Below, piece after piece: positions 5,942 through 8,923 of a stretch of DNA of 8,923 bases. Where the stretch lies: NCBI GenBank assembly GCA_900551535.1, contig URWJ01000052.1, forward strand, positions 1 to 8,923, written 5' to 3'. The notes beneath the pieces are model-generated. The model searched no databases. It was given only the letters and a program-made list of their open reading frames with translations, and was not told the origin of the DNA. A program made the position numbers and the translations under genes. Position 1 is the first letter of the stretch, and each line of letters starts with the position of its first letter. This DNA is from an uncultured Granulicatella sp. (GTDB taxonomy: Bacteria > Bacillota > Bacilli > Lactobacillales > Aerococcaceae).

Positions 5942-7352
5942 TCGTCACTTCCTCCATTGTCTTGGAATGAATCTTCATGACTTTATGGGCATATTGACGA
6001 ACAAGTCGTTGATCATGACATGTAAAAATACAAGACATTCCCTCTTTACACAATTGCTCTAATGCATTCATTATCAAAAGGGCGTTCTTCATATCTTGCC
6101 CATAAGTAGGTTCATCTACCAAAAGAATAACCTTATTAGGTCCTGTCATTGTAAGAAATGCCAGTCTTCTTTGTTGCCCCTGACTAATCAGCCAGGGTGA
6201 CAAGTCTTTTGTTTTCTCCAAGTAATACTGTCGCAATAAGTTTTCGAGATTACTTTCTTTTTCTCTATGAAACGTAACCTTAAGTTCCTCTAGGACTTTT
6301 GCACTGACAAACTGAAGAGATGGATCTTGAAAGACGAGCCCCAGTGAAGCAAATAGCGCTTTCGTCTTCATCTTTGATAAAGATTGACCGATGATTTCGA
6401 TTTTACCAGTATATGGATATTCTTTTAAGAGTGTCTTAAAAAAACTTGTTTTTCCACTCCCGCTAGGTCCAACTAATGCTATCATCTCACCTTCGTGAAG
6501 CTCAAGATTGAGATTTTCAAGAAGTGCTTGATTCTTTATTACACAGATAGATACATTTTCCACCTTCAAAAGGACTTTGCTTTTTGCTGGACCACTCTTC
6601 TCTTTTAATGGCAATGTGCAAAGTAACCCGTTATTTTCTAAAAGGTGTTTATCTGCTATGGCTATTGGGAGTTTTATTTCTTTTAAGGCTCCAGAATCAT
6701 CCAAGAGATACCAACGGTCAATCCAGTCCCAATACTCTAATCGGTGGTCAATGATGCAAATAGCTTTTCCTTCCTCACTCAACAATTTGATTTGTTCCAT
6801 AAAGTAAGGAATGCTCTCTTCGTCAATATTTGCAAATGGTTCGTCCATAATATACAGAGGTGCATCAACAAGATTGGCACACGCAAAAGCGACCTTCTGT
6901 AATTCGCCTCCAGAGAGACTTGAGAACTCTCGATGTAATAAAGCTTCAATCTTAAATTTTTCGGCTTGTTCCTTTACCTTTAATTCCATCTCTTCAATCG
7001 GAAATCGAAAATTTTCTAATACAAAAATCATTTCTTCATAAGGTGTTAACATTGCAAAAGAGAGTCGGGCATTTTGAAAAATTGAGCGGACGTAAGTGGG
7101 TCTTGCTAAATGCTTCATATTCATCAGCGAATGTCCCAAGACTTCTAACGCCTCACATTGAACCTTAACTTCTTCATTTGGATAAACTCCATTGATGATA
7201 TTCATAAGGCTACTTTTGCCAACACCACTTCTTCCACAAATCAATACGATTTCTCCCGAACATACTTGAAGCGTCAAATTAGAAAATAGTTCTTTTTCTT
7301 GAATACTTAATGTGGCATTTTTTAAAGATAAAACAACTTCTGAATTAGCCAC
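5925..7352 (-). CDS. ykoD: ECF transporter double ATPase, YkoD
   Basis: Two ABC ATPase domains in one chain (475 residues) replace the usual EcfA/EcfA' pair. Domain 1 has Walker A GRSGVGKS (about 40-47), Q-loop Q93, signature LSGGE (146-150), Walker B YIMDEP (E171) and H203. Domain 2 has GPSGSGKT (about 295-302), Q342, a divergent signature ISQGQQ (about 389-394), LLVDEP (E414) and H446. Both sites keep their catalytic glutamate and histidine. The start is uncertain. A TTG at 7364 directly abuts AGGAG and is too close to use. The GTG at 7352 is 12 bases from it and gives GTGGCTAA, an 8-base overlap with ykoE like two other junctions here, so I prefer it. It energises uptake by YkoE. Confidence 0.9.
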   Translation of the reverse strand: MANSEVVLSLKNATLSIQEKELFSNLTLQVCSGEIVLICGRSGVGKSSLMNIINGVYPNEEVKVQCEALEVLGHSLMNMKHLARPTYVRSIFQNARLSFAMLTPYEEMIFVLENFRFPIEEMELKVKEQAEKFKIEALLHREFSSLSGGELQKVAFACANLVDAPLYIMDEPFANIDEESIPYFMEQIKLLSEEGKAICIIDHRLEYWDWIDRWYLLDDSGALKEIKLPIAIADKHLLENNGLLCTLPLKEKSGPAKSKVLLKVENVSICVIKNQALLENLNLELHEGEMIALVGPSGSGKTSFFKTLLKEYPYTGKIEIIGQSLSKMKTKALFASLGLVFQDPSLQFVSAKVLEELKVTFHREKESNLENLLRQYYLEKTKDLSPWLISQGQQRRLAFLTMTGPNKVILLVDEPTYGQDMKNALLIMNALEQLCKEGMSCIFTCHDQRLVRQYAHKVMKIHSKTMEEVTNEPKN

Positions 7353-7911
7353 GTACTTTGACAACTCCTGATTTCACCATTTGATCGCATAATAACTTAC
7401 TTACAAAACCTGTAAAGAATAATGCTGATACTAAACGAATGACAAAAATTGCTAAAACAATTTTGAAATCAAGAGCTAAATAATTGCTACGGAATCCGGT
7501 CCAAAGAAACGTGAAAATAGTCGTAATGACTGCCCCAAGCATTGTTGTTCCATAAGTAATATCGCCGTATTTCTTTGTCATGAAGGCAATTTCTATTCCT
7601 AGCCCTTGGATAAACGCACTAACCACAACAATAATCCCGAACATGTTTCCAAGTAACACTTCAATAACGGCAGCAATGATTTCTGTAATAATACCAATTC
7701 CTGGCTTGCGGATTAAATAAAGCGTGAAGACAGGTGCCATAAACCAAATTCCATAAAAAGGCTCATACCCCAACATTCCAAGTCCCATTGGTGCTAAAGC
7801 TGCTGAAAGAGCTCCTCCTGCGTAAACCGCCAATAAGTAAAACACTCCAAATAACACACAAATAAAGCTAATTAATAAGTAGTCCTTTAATTCTAATTTC
7901 TTTTTATTCAT
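7345..7911 (-). CDS. ykoE: ECF transporter substrate-capture subunit (S component), YkoE
   Basis: This small, strongly hydrophobic membrane protein of 188 residues has about six helices (near 11-31, 33-47, 51-67, 76-98, 118-137 and 150-172), the usual S-component layout. YkoE-family features include a short basic N-terminus followed by AVYAGGALSAALAPMG and GYEPFYGIWFMAP. The family is assigned to thiamine or its hydroxymethylpyrimidine moiety, which fits the riboswitch and YkoF context. I chose the ATG at 7911 because AGGAGGAG precedes it and it overlaps the ykoF end by 8 bases (ATGAATAA). A start 21 bases earlier lacks a site. It is a dedicated subunit, encoded with its own energy module rather than sharing a general ECF module. 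Confidence 0.9.
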   Translation of the reverse strand: MNKKKLELKDYLLISFICVLFGVFYLLAVYAGGALSAALAPMGLGMLGYEPFYGIWFMAPVFTLYLIRKPGIGIITEIIAAVIEVLLGNMFGIIVVVSAFIQGLGIEIAFMTKKYGDITYGTTMLGAVITTIFTFLWTGFRSNYLALDFKIVLAIFVIRLVSALFFTGFVSKLLCDQMVKSGVVKVRG

Positions 7912-8533
7912 CAATTTCTCCTCCTGGTACATTGCATAATAACGTCACTTGTATCACAAAATGACTGACTTCTTCATTTAAAATATTAAAAACTTCTTCT
8001 AAATATCCAAACACCTCATGAACATCTCCTCCAAGAAATGTCACATAATGTCCTGTTCCAGTAATCGTTCCTTTATCGATTCCAAGATTGACAATTTTCT
8101 CAATGCATTTCATATAGTTATCTGAACCCAAAGGATACACTGAGAACTTCCCAATGACTGGAAAATGAATACTCTGACTCTGCTGTTCATTTATACGAAT
8201 TCCCTCAAATTGTAAAGGTGTATCCTCATCAACATCCCCAGGACAGCCCTTAGAAATAGTAGCTTCTAAAGAACAATGAACTCCTGGATGAAAACTATAT
8301 ACAAAACAAGCTTTCAAGGCATCAAAGACCTCTACACTTCCTCCACGATAGATTGTAGACGTATGATCTGTCTTTGCCCAGACATTAGACAAATCAACTT
8401 TCCTAATAGCACCAAGAATAATATCAATAAAGTTATCTGACATAGGTGCTAAATTAAAACGAGTACCAGTAATTGCCAGATGCGAACCTGGAATTCCAAC
8501 ACGACAATTACCGTACGACACATATTGAGACAT
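7904..8533 (-). CDS. ykoF: Thiamine/hydroxymethylpyrimidine-binding protein YkoF
   Basis: This 209-residue soluble protein lacks a signal peptide and is therefore cytoplasmic. It shows the YkoF internal duplication: RFNLAPMSDNF with TSTIYRGGSVEVFDAL (about 25-73) and KFSVYPLGSDNY with HYVTFLGGDVHEVFGYL (about 129-178). Each half would form a ferredoxin-like fold. The Bacillus protein binds thiamine and hydroxymethylpyrimidine and is thought to help deliver or retain the ligand after import; it is not an enzyme. It leads the operon and has the same position and order as Bacillus ykoFEDC. The ATG immediately follows a six-T tract, and its Shine-Dalgarno GGAAGGGG is 6 bases upstream, inside the 3' arm of the terminator hairpin. 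Expression should therefore be repressed when thiamine pyrophosphate is plentiful. Confidence 0.93.
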   Translation of the reverse strand: MSQYVSYGNCRVGIPGSHLAITGTRFNLAPMSDNFIDIILGAIRKVDLSNVWAKTDHTSTIYRGGSVEVFDALKACFVYSFHPGVHCSLEATISKGCPGDVDEDTPLQFEGIRINEQQSQSIHFPVIGKFSVYPLGSDNYMKCIEKIVNLGIDKGTITGTGHYVTFLGGDVHEVFGYLEEVFNILNEEVSHFVIQVTLLCNVPGGEIDE

Positions 8534-8571
8534 AAAAAACCCCTTCCAGACCTAAAAATCCTGAAAGGGGT
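8534..8571 (-). terminator. Riboswitch terminator hairpin that also sequesters the ykoF ribosome binding site
   Basis: On the minus strand a stem of about 12 bp (8560-8571 with 8540-8550, including wobble pairs) ends in six U's at 8534-8539. The next three bases are the ykoF ATG. The 3' arm is the gene's GGAAGGGG Shine-Dalgarno. It is the likely expression platform of the TPP riboswitch. No obvious antiterminator was identified by eye. Confidence 0.8.
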
Positions 8572-8632
8572 AAACAATTATAAGTGTATATAGGCATACT
8601 GCAAAAATAGATACAGTAACGGACGACATTGT

Positions 8633-8723
8633 AAGATACTCTCTACGCAACTATGATGTTGATCAGATAATATTGGTCTGTTTATAACACTCTCAGCCTC
8701 CCTAACGAGACTCCCAAGATCTT
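8633..8723 (-). promoter_or_regulatory. TPP riboswitch (THI-box)
   Basis: The minus-strand leader carries both conserved thi-box cores in order: GGCTGAGA (CTGAGA at 8691-8696), which reads the pyrimidine ring, and CTGATC (8661-8666) followed by GCGTAGAGA (GCGTAG at 8643-8648), which holds the pyrophosphate. P1 can close with AAGAT (8716-8720) against ATCTT (8633-8637) and TCTC/GAGA, though imperfectly. The aptamer ends about 60 bases before the terminator hairpin. Ligand binding should promote termination and shut off thiamine-precursor import. Confidence 0.9.
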
Positions 8724-8744
8724 AATTATTTAATTACAGGGATA

Positions 8745-8773
8745 ATAATAGCATTGTCTCTTCGTAAAAGCAA
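8745..8773 (-). promoter_or_regulatory. Promoter of the ykoFEDC operon
   Basis: An extended -10, TGCTATTAT (8745-8753 on the minus strand), would start transcription near 8738, about 15 bases ahead of the aptamer. The -35 at 17 bases (8768-8773, TTGCTT) is weak. CATTG/CAATG arms flank the spacer, which may be chance. A TTGACA at 8792-8797 has no matching -10. Confidence 0.55.
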
Positions 8774-8803
8774 TGTATTGAGCTTAGTCACTGTCAATCT
8801 CTT

Positions 8804-8923
8804 TTATAAAATATTTTCCGCCAGTAAGCGTTCAAACTCGCGAATATCGATTCCGCGTTTCAATTCAATTTTAATGTGTCCAGCTCTAGTCCATAATTCC
8901 ACTTCTGCCGTGTAATCGAGGAT
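8804..8923 (-). CDS. 3' end of an unidentified gene, cut by the right window edge
   Basis: The frame is open from the edge for 39 codons and ends at TAA (8804-8806). The visible C-terminus reads VELWTRAGHIKIELKR followed by GIDIREFERLLAENIL, a mixed-charge strand-then-helix pattern typical of a soluble protein. Richer G+C and no stops support coding. I do not recognise the family from this fragment. No terminator hairpin is visible between it and the yko promoter, so some read-through into the riboswitch leader is possible. Between 8754 and 8803 I see nothing else. Confidence 0.6.
   Translation of the reverse strand: MLDYTAEVELWTRAGHIKIELKRGIDIREFERLLAENIL

Noticed and set aside
8768..8797. 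TTGACA at 8792-8797 as the -35 of the yko promoter
   Set aside because: No acceptable -10 hexamer lies 15-19 bases downstream on the minus strand. The extended -10 at 8745-8753 is a better fit to the leader.
1..8923. CRISPR arrays, tRNA or rRNA genes, insertion-sequence transposases
   Set aside because: No regularly spaced direct repeats, tRNA cloverleaf, rRNA motifs or transposase domains were seen on either strand.

Overview
The window looks like chromosomal DNA of a low-G+C Gram-positive bacterium, most likely a member of Lactobacillales. The evidence is strong AGGAGG ribosome binding sites, sigma-A type promoters, a cre-like site, a Bacillus-type ykoFEDC locus, and an osmolyte transporter with permease and binding protein fused, as is common in lactic acid bacteria. 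I cannot name the genus. All genes lie on the minus strand except one small CsbD-like gene.

Left edge (1-572): there is no convincing protein gene. After a perfect terminator hairpin (18-51) come two convergent structured elements, E1 (about 104-254, plus sense) and E2 (362-566, minus sense). They share a near-identical core: a hairpin with a bulged U, a 5-bp helix and an internal loop. Their outer stems and tip hairpins differ completely in sequence yet stay fully paired. I could not match them to a known RNA class, and they are the best candidate here for something undescribed.

Region 573-3618 is a three-gene operon read right to left: a YghU-type glutathione S-transferase, the ATPase of an OpuC/choline-type ABC importer, and a fused permease plus osmolyte-binding protein. 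E2 begins 7 bases after the last stop codon. A divergent CsbD-family stress protein (3775-3969, plus) ends in a strong terminator.

Region 4046-5200 holds a lone NAD(P)-binding dehydrogenase related to 2,4-diaminopentanoate dehydrogenase. Its promoter is nearly consensus, with a cre-like site over the -10 and an inverted repeat at the expected start site. This suggests control by carbon catabolite repression and perhaps a second regulator.

Region 5216-8773 is a complete ykoFEDC operon: a hydroxymethylpyrimidine/thiamine-binding protein (YkoF), an ECF substrate-capture subunit (YkoE), a double ATPase (YkoD) and an ECF transmembrane coupler (YkoC). The genes overlap in a translationally coupled chain. 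A TPP riboswitch leads it, and its terminator hairpin also contains the ykoF Shine-Dalgarno sequence. The 3' end of an unidentified gene (8804-8923) enters from the right edge.
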